Below are positions 1 to 7,021 of a DNA stretch of 11,714 nucleotides, one piece after another (positions within the stretch are counted from its first letter, which is position 1; each line of letters starts with the position of its first letter). The stretch is from Desulfobacterales bacterium (GTDB lineage: Bacteria > Desulfobacterota > Dissulfuribacteria > Dissulfuribacterales > JAMONC01), in contig JAMONC010000152.1 of assembly GCA_027066725.1 (NCBI GenBank), forward strand, positions 1 through 11,714, given 5' to 3'. The translations under genes were made by a program, and so were the position numbers. The notes under the pieces were generated by a model, which did no database searches, was not told the origin of the DNA, and worked only from the letters and a program-made list of their open reading frames with translations.

Positions 1-173
1 TTAGATATAGTAGTACACATACCAAAAGGTAAAATATTTAAGAAAGGAACATGATCCATAATATTTGCTACTGGTAAAGGACAAAGCATATTCCTAGGCA
101 GTACAATAAGCGTAGAAGGTGTTGTCCCAAATGAACATTGTAATGTAGCACCGGCACAAACTAAAAATCCCAT
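1..173 (-). CDS. PAAR-like (DUF4280-type) protein, N-terminal part, cut by window edge
   Basis: Only the first 57 codons are present; the gene continues beyond position 1. The translation begins MGFLVCAGATLQCSFG and includes 'PVANIMDHVP' and 'NILPFGMCTT'. I recognise these as the pattern of the DUF4280/PAAR-like family (CxGAxLxCsFG, ANIMDxxP, NIxPFGMC). PAAR and PAAR-like proteins form the pointed tip on the spike of type VI secretion systems and related contractile injection particles, and often carry or dock effectors. The ATG at 171-173 has a good ribosome binding site (GAGGT on the minus strand, 183-187) that overlaps the TGA stop of the upstream 662-residue gene, so the two are probably translationally coupled. 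No sheath, tube or baseplate gene is visible in the window, so the link to an injection machine rests on family knowledge. The family call is fairly firm despite the truncation. Confidence 0.82.
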   Translation of the reverse strand, partial: MGFLVCAGATLQCSFGTTPSTLIVLPRNMLCPLPVANIMDHVPFLNILPFGMCTTIS

Positions 174-182
174 TTATATTTT

Positions 183-187
183 ACCTC
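183..187 (-). promoter_or_regulatory. Ribosome binding site of the PAAR-like gene
   Basis: GAGGT on the minus strand lies 9 nt before the ATG at 171-173 and overlaps the TGA stop (186-188) of the upstream gene. It fixes the start of the PAAR-like protein and implies coupled translation of the pair. Confidence 0.7.
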
Positions 188-2174
188 AAATTACCTTAAA
201 AAACCATTTATCACGAGAGACACTTATGCCCTTAAAACTATGCCCTCCTTGATACCCCTTAGCTATAATTTTTTTTACTTTACCATGAGCTTCTTGTGCA
301 CAATGAGTTTCTAAGTATTCATTATCTTTCTTTTTATCTTTCATCTCCAATACTATTGAATAGAGTCCGGTATGGGTACAGTGTATATTAATATACTGTT
401 TAGTATGAGATGTAAAATTCTTTTCACCTATAATGAGAGGATCTGTTTTAGCAAATAGCCGCATAGATGCCATTTCTTTTGGATCAAGTAACTGAGCATA
501 TTGGTTATTTATAGAGAAACCATTTTTTACATCATATTCTTTCCAAGCATTGTTTATAAAATCTTCATCAGATATACCAGGCTTAGCCTTACAAATCTTT
601 AATATTACAGTATTAGTAGTTTGCTTGCTAGCTTCTATTATAACTGACAGTTTTACTCCTTTACTTACTTTATGTATCTCATTTGGTGAAGTTAAAATAC
701 CTAAAGGTCCTCTTGTCTTATTAAGGGCAGTGGTTTTACGATATTTGCCAACTCTAATCTCAGTAATTTGTATATCTCCTCCGCCCTTTGTCCTTGCTTC
801 ATAGAATAATTGTAAGCGTTCAGTGTCTGTCTTTAATTGGTCATAGGAAAATGTTAAAAACTTAAAAGCAGTTTCACCCATCCATCTTGCGTCTTTTCCA
901 TTACTTATAGCATATTCTTCTATTACAGATAGATCTAAAAGTAATCCTCTTTCAAAAAACTTTAAAATTTTTTCTTTCTTAGTTGACTTAAGTCTTTGTT
1001 GTACTTGACAACATTGAACAATCATTCTACTCCAATGACAGGCATCTTTACTGCCAGCTATATCATCTTTTTCTCTAAAATCATTGCAAATATATTCAAA
1101 ATGTCTAGGCCATAAACCTCTTTCCGGAGACCATACATCATTAGGCCAATCAGAAGGCCTTTTATTTATCAATGTATGAACCCTTTTATATATGGAACTA
1201 TCTACTGTTACTACATATCTTCCTGTCTTTTTATGCCAACAGCTTCTACAGTAATTCCTCCAAATTAACCTACGCATTGATATATATATGTCTTCTTCTA
1301 AAGATTCCCATATTGATTTAGTTTTTTCATCAGTACTAGGTTTAAATAGAAATTCTAAAGTTATGTTTTTACTATATCTTCCTAATCCTTGATTTACTTG
1401 TTGCGTTTTTATATTGTTTATATTTTTTTTGATATCAGCTACAATTTTTTTAACCTGAGCTGTTGGTAATGAAATAATAGATTGTTTTATGCTTTGTAAT
1501 TGTTTATTAGCTTTTAAAAAAAATGTATAAGGATCTACTAATAAATCCTCAGATAGATCATTCATTATTAAGCCTTGTATACTAGCTTCTGCGGTAGAAT
1601 GTACATATTCATTAATATCATCAATGCTTGGCTTAATAACTTTATTATCTGTTAAAGGTTGGATAACTTTATTTTTTATTGTGTCTTTGACTGTATTTAT
1701 CTTTTTTACAACTGGTTTAAAAACTTTAAATATTTTAAAAGCTATAGAAAGCACAGGAGCGGCAAGCCCTTTAGAGCATAGGGTTAAAGCTGTCATGACA
1801 CCAGCTTTAAGAGTTGTTAAAAGTAACTTAGCACTTTTACCAAAAAATGACCATACAATATCGCGCTTATCTTTTTTCTTAACATATTCAGTGATTTCAT
1901 CATAAGCCTTTTTATATTTTTCAGCCGTTATAGCAAATACTACCTCAATATTTGAAATAAATATTAGACAATCTCTATTGGTTTCAGTTAGACCTTTTAA
2001 GTTTTCTATCTCTGTAGACAATTGTTGATTTCTGATGTTTTTCGCTATTGCTTCGATCTTACTTGAAGTTAACAACTGTATGTTCTGATTTATCTTCTCA
2101 TTTAAAATTTGTCCTATTTCTTTATCATTTTTAAGAAGTTGAATTAATATATTTTTTACTTGGCTCTCATCCAT
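186..2174 (-). CDS. Uncharacterised 662-residue protein upstream of a PAAR-like gene; candidate injection-system cargo or partner
   Basis: I do not recognise a characterised family. The N-terminus (about 1-105) is polar and looks helical, possibly coiled coil. No signal peptide is seen. Residues about 114-153 form a hydrophobic/basic stretch (LLLTTLKAGVMTALTL, then APVLSIAFKIFKVFKPVV) that could insert in a membrane or pack as amphipathic helices. A lysine-rich helical part follows to about 260. The centre (about 290-390) is unusually rich in Cys, Trp and His: C309, C312 and H314 (CRSCWH), W343, W348, W355, C363, C379-H380-W381 and C388-C389. Residues about 465-662 look beta-rich. Translation starts at ATG 2172-2174 with AGGAGC at 2183-2188. 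The next gene, 12 nt downstream on the same strand, is PAAR-like. That placement and the lack of an export signal suggest a protein loaded on, or assembled with, a contractile injection apparatus. Effector, adaptor and structural roles all remain open. Confidence 0.55.
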   Translation of the reverse strand: MDESQVKNILIQLLKNDKEIGQILNEKINQNIQLLTSSKIEAIAKNIRNQQLSTEIENLKGLTETNRDCLIFISNIEVVFAITAEKYKKAYDEITEYVKKKDKRDIVWSFFGKSAKLLLTTLKAGVMTALTLCSKGLAAPVLSIAFKIFKVFKPVVKKINTVKDTIKNKVIQPLTDNKVIKPSIDDINEYVHSTAEASIQGLIMNDLSEDLLVDPYTFFLKANKQLQSIKQSIISLPTAQVKKIVADIKKNINNIKTQQVNQGLGRYSKNITLEFLFKPSTDEKTKSIWESLEEDIYISMRRLIWRNYCRSCWHKKTGRYVVTVDSSIYKRVHTLINKRPSDWPNDVWSPERGLWPRHFEYICNDFREKDDIAGSKDACHWSRMIVQCCQVQQRLKSTKKEKILKFFERGLLLDLSVIEEYAISNGKDARWMGETAFKFLTFSYDQLKTDTERLQLFYEARTKGGGDIQITEIRVGKYRKTTALNKTRGPLGILTSPNEIHKVSKGVKLSVIIEASKQTTNTVILKICKAKPGISDEDFINNAWKEYDVKNGFSINNQYAQLLDPKEMASMRLFAKTDPLIIGEKNFTSHTKQYINIHCTHTGLYSIVLEMKDKKKDNEYLETHCAQEAHGKVKKIIAKGYQGGHSFKGISVSRDKWFFKVI

Positions 2175-2182
2175 TATTAAAA

Positions 2183-2188
2183 GCTCCT
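2183..2188 (-). promoter_or_regulatory. Ribosome binding site of the 662-residue gene
   Basis: AGGAGC on the minus strand lies 8 nt upstream of the ATG at 2172-2174. It supports that start codon. Confidence 0.65.
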
Positions 2189-2201
2189 AATAAGGGATTT
2201 A

Positions 2202-2231
2202 ATAATAGTATTGTTTTTAATTATTCGACAA
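2202..2231 (-). promoter_or_regulatory. Candidate sigma-70-type promoter for the 662-residue/PAAR-like pair
   Basis: On the minus strand a TTGTCG (2226-2231; 4 of 6 to TTGACA) is followed after 18 nt by TATTAT (2202-2207; 5 of 6 to TATAAT). Transcription would begin near 2195, leaving a short leader that still contains the ribosome binding site. In DNA this AT-rich, such matches arise easily by chance. Confidence 0.28.
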
Positions 2232-2382
2232 AAATGTTTTTTTTATAAAATGCTGAATTTTTAATAATTATATAAGTTGTTATAAAAATATTAAAAATTA
2301 GGTATCGTAGGTAATTGTTTGTTGATTTTTTAGTTTTTTGTTATCTCTTAAAATAAGATATTCGTATTGAGGTATTAAGCTA

Positions 2383-2426
2383 AATTTAAACTTTTGGTTT
2401 AACTAAAAAAATTTTTAGTTTAAATT
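2383..2426. repeat. Nested inverted repeats upstream of the binding-protein gene
   Basis: Outer arms AATTTAAACT (2383-2392) and AGTTTAAATT (2417-2426) are a perfect 10-bp inverted repeat. Between and overlapping them is a second perfect palindrome, AACTAAAAA (2401-2409) and TTTTTAGTT (2412-2420), separated by AA. The two hairpins share the AGTT at 2417-2420 and so exclude each other. Possible roles are an operator, a weak terminator or alternating leader hairpins. High AT content lowers the significance. Confidence 0.45.
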
Positions 2427-2428
2427 AT

Positions 2429-2457
2429 TTGATACGAAATAGTAGTAAGAATAAGAA
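2429..2457 (+). promoter_or_regulatory. Weak promoter candidate for the binding-protein/phosphatase pair
   Basis: TTGATA (2429-2434; 5 of 6 to the -35 consensus) lies just after the inverted repeat. After a 17-nt spacer comes TAAGAA (2452-2457), which is a poor -10. If real, the repeat would sit immediately upstream of the -35, a usual place for a regulator. Support is weak. Confidence 0.18.
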
Positions 2458-2501
2458 TTTAAGAAATTATAAATCTTTCTTATAAGAATGCAAGAAATGA
2501 T

Positions 2502-3500
2502 ATGAAAGTACATTTCAATTATTCTAAAAAGTTAAAGTTAGCGTTATATTTTTTAATAATATTTTTAACTATTTATATAAATGCTGGGGATGCTTTAGCC
2601 TTACTTCATCTTACTTTTATACCTCAGTGGAGACCTCAGGCACAATTTGCAGGATATTATGTAGCCTATGAGAAAGGATTTTATAAAAAATATGGACTAG
2701 ATATAAAAATACTAACAGGAGGACCAGATACTCCGTCAAATGAATATCTAAAAGACAAGAAAGCAGATATTGCTACCATGTGGCTATCTTCAGCTATTCA
2801 GATGAGGGCACACGGGATAAGATTGGTAAATATTGCACAGATATTCCAACGTTCATCTCTTATGTTAGTTGCATGGCGTTCTAAAGTCAAAACTATAAAA
2901 GATCTAAATGGTAAAAAAGTAGGGGTTTGGGGTACAATTTTTATGATTCCATTAAAGGCATTTATAAAAAAGTTCAATCTAAAAGTTAACATTATCCCTC
3001 AGATGGGATCTATAAATTTATTTTTAAGGGGTGGAGTAGATGTAGCTACTGCAATGTTATACAATGAATATGATAAAATAATAAATTCAGGTGTTAATCC
3101 TAACGAACTGACTACTTTTCTTTTTTATAAATATGGCTTTAACTTTCCTGAAGACGGCATATATGTACTTCAAAGTACTTATCAAAAATACCCCAAAGCA
3201 TGTTGTGCCTTTGTAAAGGCATCTATAGAAGGATGGTTATATGCATTTGAACATCCAAAAGAAGCTGTCGATATTGTAATGAAATATATGTTTAAAGCGC
3301 ATGTCCCTGCAAATAAAGTACACCAGACATGGATGCTAGATATTATAAAAAAGTCATTTTTTTATCATGGGATAAGAGGTATTGGTAGGCTATATAAAAA
3401 AGATTATTATAATCTAGCTAAAATCCTTAAACAAGAAGGGCTAATAAATACTATTCCTTCTTTTAAAGACTTCTATAAAGATTGCTATGTTGAAAAATAG
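2502..3500 (+). CDS. NMT1/ThiY-like ABC-type periplasmic substrate-binding protein
   Basis: This is a 332-residue exported solute-binding protein of the NMT1/THI5-like family, whose members bind pyrimidine thiamin precursors, taurine/sulfonates and other small molecules. The N-terminus has basic residues and a hydrophobic core (about 12-29), with a likely signal peptidase site after A-L-A at 31-33. The mature start shows the family signature: 'PQWRPQAQFAGYYVA' (41-55), EKGFYKKYGLDI (57-68) and a GG at 73-74. It continues with ADIATMWLSSAI (88-99) and LNGKKVGVWG (135-144). The ligand cannot be read from sequence. The gene overlaps the following sensor phosphatase by 14 nt, and no permease or ATPase gene is adjacent, so it more likely presents a ligand to the sensor than feeds a transporter. 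The ATG at 2502 is preceded by only a weak purine-rich stretch (CAAGAAATGAT). Confidence 0.85.
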   Translation: MKVHFNYSKKLKLALYFLIIFLTIYINAGDALALLHLTFIPQWRPQAQFAGYYVAYEKGFYKKYGLDIKILTGGPDTPSNEYLKDKKADIATMWLSSAIQMRAHGIRLVNIAQIFQRSSLMLVAWRSKVKTIKDLNGKKVGVWGTIFMIPLKAFIKKFNLKVNIIPQMGSINLFLRGGVDVATAMLYNEYDKIINSGVNPNELTTFLFYKYGFNFPEDGIYVLQSTYQKYPKACCAFVKASIEGWLYAFEHPKEAVDIVMKYMFKAHVPANKVHQTWMLDIIKKSFFYHGIRGIGRLYKKDYYNLAKILKQEGLINTIPSFKDFYKDCYVEK

Positions 3501-5418
3501 AGGTATTGCATTTAAATTAACATTGTTAACTATACTAAGTACCTCTTTAATCTTTTCTTCTATATTTGTATATAGCTATTTATTTTCAAAAAAGATTATC
3601 CACAAAAAAATCAGAGAAAATGCTAAAAATTTAACTACAGCGATAGTAAACCATATTGATATGGTATTACTTCCTTTAGAAAAGGTCCCACAAGGACTTG
3701 TCTGTTTTCTAGAACATACAAGTTATACTCAAAATGATTTAATATCCCTTCTAAAATCTATCGTAAAAAACAATCCAGATATATATGGCTGTGCTATAGC
3801 TTTTGCTCCATATAAATTTGATAAACATCTCCTTTATTTTTCTCCGTATTGTTATAAAAGCAATGGCAAAATCAAACTCAAATATATAGGTAGCGATTCA
3901 TATAGATACTTTTATTGGGACTGGTATCAGTTACCAAAAGAACTTGGACATTGTGTTTGGACAGAACCTTATTATGGCAAAGGTGGCGGTGTGATAATGG
4001 CTACCTATGCTGTTCCGTTTTATAAAATAATAAATGGCAAAAAAGAATTTATGGGAGTAGTAGCTGCAGATATATCTCTAAAATGGCTCCAAAACATTGT
4101 GGAGTCTATAAAGATAGGCAAAACTGGGTATGCCTTTTTGATATCAAAAGATGGACGGTTTATTACCTATCCTGACAAGCGTTTTATCATGAATGAGACA
4201 ATATTTACGGTGGCTAAAGAATATAATCGTCCTTATTTAAGAAAAATTGGTATAGAAATGATTCATGGCTGTTGTGGTTTTGTGCCTGTTTATAGCATCC
4301 TTACTGGCAAAAAATGTTGGCTTTCTTTTGCTCCTCTTTCTTCTAGTGGTTGGGCACTTGGAGTGATGTTTCCTCAAAAAGAGCTTATGGCAGATATAAT
4401 GAGTTTAAATGCTCATGTTGTAATGCTTGGAATAATTGGTTTTGTGTTATTAGCACTAGTTATCGTATTTATAGCCCGTTCTATTACAAGGCCTCTATCT
4501 GCACTTACTGATGTCACTAAAGATGTAGCAAAGGGTAATCTGGATATAAAAATACCTTATACACATCTTGGGGATGAAGTAGGTAAGCTTGCTCAATCTT
4601 TTGATTTTATGAGAAGATCATTAAAGGATTATATAAAAGATCTAAAAGAGACAACAGCTGCTAAAGAAAGGATAGAAAGTGAACTTAATATAGCTGCAGA
4701 GATACAAGCAAGCATGTTACCTAGAACCTTTCCTCCTTTTCCTGAGAGAAAAGAGTTTGATATATATGCCATGATGCATCCAGCTAAAGAAGTAGGAGGC
4801 GACTTTTATGACTTTTTCTTTATAGATGAAAATAGACTTTGTTTTTTAATAGGAGATGTTTCCGGTAAAGGAGTTCCTGCTGCACTCTTTATGGCTATTA
4901 TGAAATATCTACTAAAGACTGAGGCATTAAGGGGTGTAAGCCCTAATGAGGTCTTAAATAGGGTAAACCAAACAATATGTCCAGATAATGAAACTTGCAT
5001 GTTTGCAACCATATTTTTAGGTATCCTAGATGTAAAAAAGGGGATAGTTTATTTTGCAAATGCTGGTCATAATCCTCCTCTTCTTTGCTCTAAGAATAGA
5101 GGGGTAAAATTAATAGATGTGTCTAAAGGTTTTGTAGTTGGTGTAATGGATGAAGTCATATTTGAAAGTCAGAGTTTAACCTTAGCACCAGGTGATATTC
5201 TCTTTCTTTATACAGATGGTGTTACAGAAGCTATGAACACTGATGGAGAGTTGTTTTCTGTTGAGCGTCTTATAACCAGTTTAGAAGATATATTGAAAGA
5301 TACTGATGATGTTACATTGATTGTAAAAAAGGTACAAGATAAGATAAAAGACTTTGTAAAAAATGCCTCTCAATCTGATGATATTACCATGGTTGCTCTT
5401 AAATTTAAAGGTTTTTAA
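3487..5418 (+). CDS. Membrane sensor PP2C/SpoIIE-type serine phosphatase (Cache-HAMP-RsbU-like)
   Basis: This 643-residue protein probably couples an extracytoplasmic signal to protein dephosphorylation, typically of an anti-anti-sigma or STAS partner. Order of parts: TM1 about 10-33; periplasmic Cache-type domain about 35-300, with the typical WDWYQLP (144-150), VWTEPYY (157-163), TYAVPFY (173-179) and GVVAADISL (190-198); TM2 about 311-330; HAMP about 331-384 (RPLSAL, GDEVGKLAQSFDFM); a helical linker with AAEIQASMLPRTFP (403-416); then the phosphatase. Expected metal-ligand acidic residues are present: D439 in GGDFYD, D457 in GDVSGKG, D577 in TDGVTEA and D631 in SDDITMV, so the domain looks active. 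It overlaps the binding-protein gene by 14 nt and is probably co-translated with it. The binding protein may dock on the Cache domain (inference). No STAS or anti-sigma kinase gene is in the window, so the target is unknown. Confidence 0.9.
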   Translation: MLKNRGIAFKLTLLTILSTSLIFSSIFVYSYLFSKKIIHKKIRENAKNLTTAIVNHIDMVLLPLEKVPQGLVCFLEHTSYTQNDLISLLKSIVKNNPDIYGCAIAFAPYKFDKHLLYFSPYCYKSNGKIKLKYIGSDSYRYFYWDWYQLPKELGHCVWTEPYYGKGGGVIMATYAVPFYKIINGKKEFMGVVAADISLKWLQNIVESIKIGKTGYAFLISKDGRFITYPDKRFIMNETIFTVAKEYNRPYLRKIGIEMIHGCCGFVPVYSILTGKKCWLSFAPLSSSGWALGVMFPQKELMADIMSLNAHVVMLGIIGFVLLALVIVFIARSITRPLSALTDVTKDVAKGNLDIKIPYTHLGDEVGKLAQSFDFMRRSLKDYIKDLKETTAAKERIESELNIAAEIQASMLPRTFPPFPERKEFDIYAMMHPAKEVGGDFYDFFFIDENRLCFLIGDVSGKGVPAALFMAIMKYLLKTEALRGVSPNEVLNRVNQTICPDNETCMFATIFLGILDVKKGIVYFANAGHNPPLLCSKNRGVKLIDVSKGFVVGVMDEVIFESQSLTLAPGDILFLYTDGVTEAMNTDGELFSVERLITSLEDILKDTDDVTLIVKKVQDKIKDFVKNASQSDDITMVALKFKGF

Positions 5419-5505
5419 CTCTCAAAGCCCATATCCTTCTTGAACATAAGTACGTTGCCTTGTAAAGTGCAGCAGTTAATATAAAGTTATACTACTTTCT
5501 TAGGT

Positions 5506-5510
5506 AGGAG
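5506..5510 (+). promoter_or_regulatory. Ribosome binding site of the NIL-ferredoxin gene
   Basis: AGGAG, within GGTAGGAG, lies 9 nt before the ATG at 5520-5522 and fixes the start. The 101-nt gap before this gene (5419-5519) holds no clear terminator. TATAAA (5480-5485) and TATACT (5488-5493) are possible -10 boxes, but neither has a good -35 at normal spacing. Confidence 0.65.
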
Positions 5511-5519
5511 ATATTTACA

Positions 5520-5951
5520 ATGTACACTCGAATATTAATACTTAGATTTCCTCCAGAGATTACAGACCAGCCTCTGGTGTATTATCTCTGTAAGGACTAT
5601 GATCTTTGTTTTAATATACTAAAAGCTACAATCCTTCCAGGACAAGAAGGGATTATGGTTATTGAACTTTGCGGACACAAGAAAAAGATGAGCCAAGGGC
5701 TTAAATATCTTAGATCAAGAGGGGTAGAAATAAAAAGCCTTGCTCAAGAAATTCGCTGGAATAGAGAGAAATGTATTCAGTGTGGAGCTTGTACAGGAGT
5801 ATGTCCTAAAGGGGCTTTGTATTTAGAAAGGCCTAGTATGGAAGTCCATTTTGATCCTAGTAAATGTTCTGGTTGTGAAATATGTGTTATGATCTGCCCT
5901 GTTAAGGCCATAGAGATAAGGCTTAACAAAGAATATTATTCCTCTCTCTAA
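5520..5951 (+). CDS. NIL-domain dicluster [4Fe-4S] ferredoxin
   Basis: This 143-residue soluble protein has two parts. Residues about 3-77 match the NIL fold, a small regulatory ligand-binding domain also found at the C-terminus of methionine ABC transporter ATPases ('ILRFPPEITDQPLV', then a GIMVIELCG strand and a second helix). Residues about 84-133 carry two cluster motifs: C85-C88-C91-C95 (CIQCGACTGVCP) and C116-C119-C122-C126 (CSGCEICVMICP), each C-x2-C-x2-C-x3-C-P and hence each expected to bind [4Fe-4S]. NIL-ferredoxins of methanogens and sulfate reducers have been linked to sulfide-dependent homocysteine synthesis together with a COG1900 protein; no such gene is visible here. Instead mnmA starts 5 nt downstream, so a role in delivering electrons or sulfur for tRNA thiolation is a reasonable alternative inference. 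Confidence 0.88.
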   Translation: MYTRILILRFPPEITDQPLVYYLCKDYDLCFNILKATILPGQEGIMVIELCGHKKKMSQGLKYLRSRGVEIKSLAQEIRWNREKCIQCGACTGVCPKGALYLERPSMEVHFDPSKCSGCEICVMICPVKAIEIRLNKEYYSSL

Positions 5952-5956
5952 TTCTT

Positions 5957-7021
5957 ATGTCCCTTAATAAAAAAAGTGTATTTATATGTTTAAGTGGTGG
6001 AGTTGACTCTTGTGTAGCTGCTTTTCTTCTAAAAGAAAAGGGCTATAAAGTATATGGTATACATTTTATTTTAACAAATTCCCTTTCTCTCTTAGAAGCA
6101 ACAAAAAAGATATCTAAACATCTAGATATTCCTCTTTTTATTTTAGACATAAGAGAAAAATTTGAAAAAAGTGTAATAAGATATTTTATTGATAGTTATA
6201 AAGAAGGTTTTACTCCTAATCCTTGTATTATATGTAATCCTTACATAAAGTTTAAATATGCTATTAAAGAAGCCCAAAAAAGAGGGATTTCTCTTGTTGG
6301 AACAGGACATTATGCTCGTATAGAGAAGGAGAATAACAAATTTAAACTCACTAAAGCTCTCCATTTAGAAAAGGATCAAAGCTATTTTCTTGCGCTATTA
6401 CCAAAAAGTTATCTTAAATATATTATCTTCCCATTAGGGGAGTTTAGTAAGAGTGAAGTGATAAAACTTTCAAAAAAAGAAGGATTCTATAGAGAAGTAT
6501 TACCTGAGAGCCAAGAAATATGTTTTTTAAAAGGTGATTATAGAGAATTTTTGTTAAAAAGATGTCCATTTTTAACAAAAGAGGGAGAAATTGTAGATAT
6601 AAATGGTAAGGTTTTAGGCAAACACTTTGGGCTTTTTAGATATACTATCGGACAAAGAAGAGGACTTGGTATACCAGATAAGACACCTTACTATGTAGTA
6701 GGGTTTGATCTAAAAAAAAATAGACTAATAGTTGGTAAATCACACCATCTTTTTTCTAAAAAATTTATTGTAGATCAACTAAATTGGTTAGATAAAGACA
6801 AAGCATTTAATACCTCGACATTAGATGTTAAGATAAGATTTAGACACAAAGGTGCCAGGGCTACTATTAAAGAAATCAATAACAATAAGATACTGGTTGA
6901 ATTTATAGAACCACAAAGGGCTATTACACCTGGTCAATTTGCTGTTTTTTACTCGGACGATCAAGTCCTTGGCGGAGGAAGAATATGCGAGTTGCCCTCT
7001 ACACACTGGGCTGTAAGGTAA
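5957..7021 (+). CDS. mnmA: tRNA-uridine 2-sulfurtransferase MnmA, C-x-x-C variant
   Basis: MnmA adenylates U34 of Lys, Glu and Gln tRNAs and replaces its C2 oxygen with sulfur. At 354 residues this protein is close to the usual length. The PP-loop SGGVDS is at 13-18, the NPCIICNPYIKF block at 88-99, GTGHYARI at 115-122, the KDQSYFLALLP block at 139-149, ESQEICFL at 184-191, and RYTIGQRRGLGI is followed by the C-terminal beta barrel. The two standard cysteines correspond to C93 and C189. C90 replaces the Asp often found there (NPDxxC), giving C-x-x-C plus a distant Cys. This resembles the three-cysteine cluster site of iron-sulfur-dependent tRNA thiolases in related PP-loop families. The start is 5 nt after the ferredoxin stop, and no Shine-Dalgarno sequence precedes it, so translation is probably coupled. 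The 3' end overlaps mtaB by 37 nt. Confidence 0.93.
   Translation: MSLNKKSVFICLSGGVDSCVAAFLLKEKGYKVYGIHFILTNSLSLLEATKKISKHLDIPLFILDIREKFEKSVIRYFIDSYKEGFTPNPCIICNPYIKFKYAIKEAQKRGISLVGTGHYARIEKENNKFKLTKALHLEKDQSYFLALLPKSYLKYIIFPLGEFSKSEVIKLSKKEGFYREVLPESQEICFLKGDYREFLLKRCPFLTKEGEIVDINGKVLGKHFGLFRYTIGQRRGLGIPDKTPYYVVGFDLKKNRLIVGKSHHLFSKKFIVDQLNWLDKDKAFNTSTLDVKIRFRHKGARATIKEINNNKILVEFIEPQRAITPGQFAVFYSDDQVLGGGRICELPSTHWAVR
6974..6978 (+). promoter_or_regulatory. Ribosome binding site of mtaB, inside mnmA
   Basis: GGAGG lies 6 nt before the ATG at 6985 and is contained in the mnmA coding sequence. Its strength supports the start that creates the 37-nt overlap with mnmA. Confidence 0.75.

Larger units (their letters stand above)
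2175..2501. other. AT-rich divergent intergenic region
   Basis: These 327 bases separate two divergent transcription units. They are very AT-rich and contain poly-A/T runs, a short TAATTATATAAGTTGTTATA segment near 2265-2284 with a TATAA/TTATA inverted repeat, a TAGGTA duplication separated by TCG (about 2299-2313), and the nested inverted repeats at 2383-2426. I see no convincing small gene, tRNA or riboswitch. The region must hold the promoters of both flanking units, but only weak matches can be pointed to. Confidence 0.5.

Noticed and set aside
550..804. Open frame on the plus strand inside the minus-strand 662-residue gene (also 1624-1905)
   Set aside because: Both lie wholly antisense to a long, well-started coding region and show no recognisable protein pattern. 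The translations are hydrophobic by-products of the opposite frame.
2488..2505. Five-codon open frame (ATG at 2488, TGA overlapping the start at 2502) that could be a regulatory upstream ORF
   Set aside because: It has no good ribosome binding site, and such mini-frames are common in AT-rich DNA. There is no evidence for translation.
3208..3222. ACCAF in the binding protein as a hint of THI5-type pyrimidine synthase activity
   Set aside because: THI5 enzymes use a CCCFC-type motif and are cytosolic. This protein has a signal peptide and only two adjacent cysteines in an ordinary helix.
5419..5519. Riboswitch, tRNA or clear terminator between the phosphatase and ferredoxin genes
   Set aside because: The stretch is short, without a stable hairpin or cloverleaf. 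The AAAGT/ACTTT pairing near 5483-5499 is only 5 bp.
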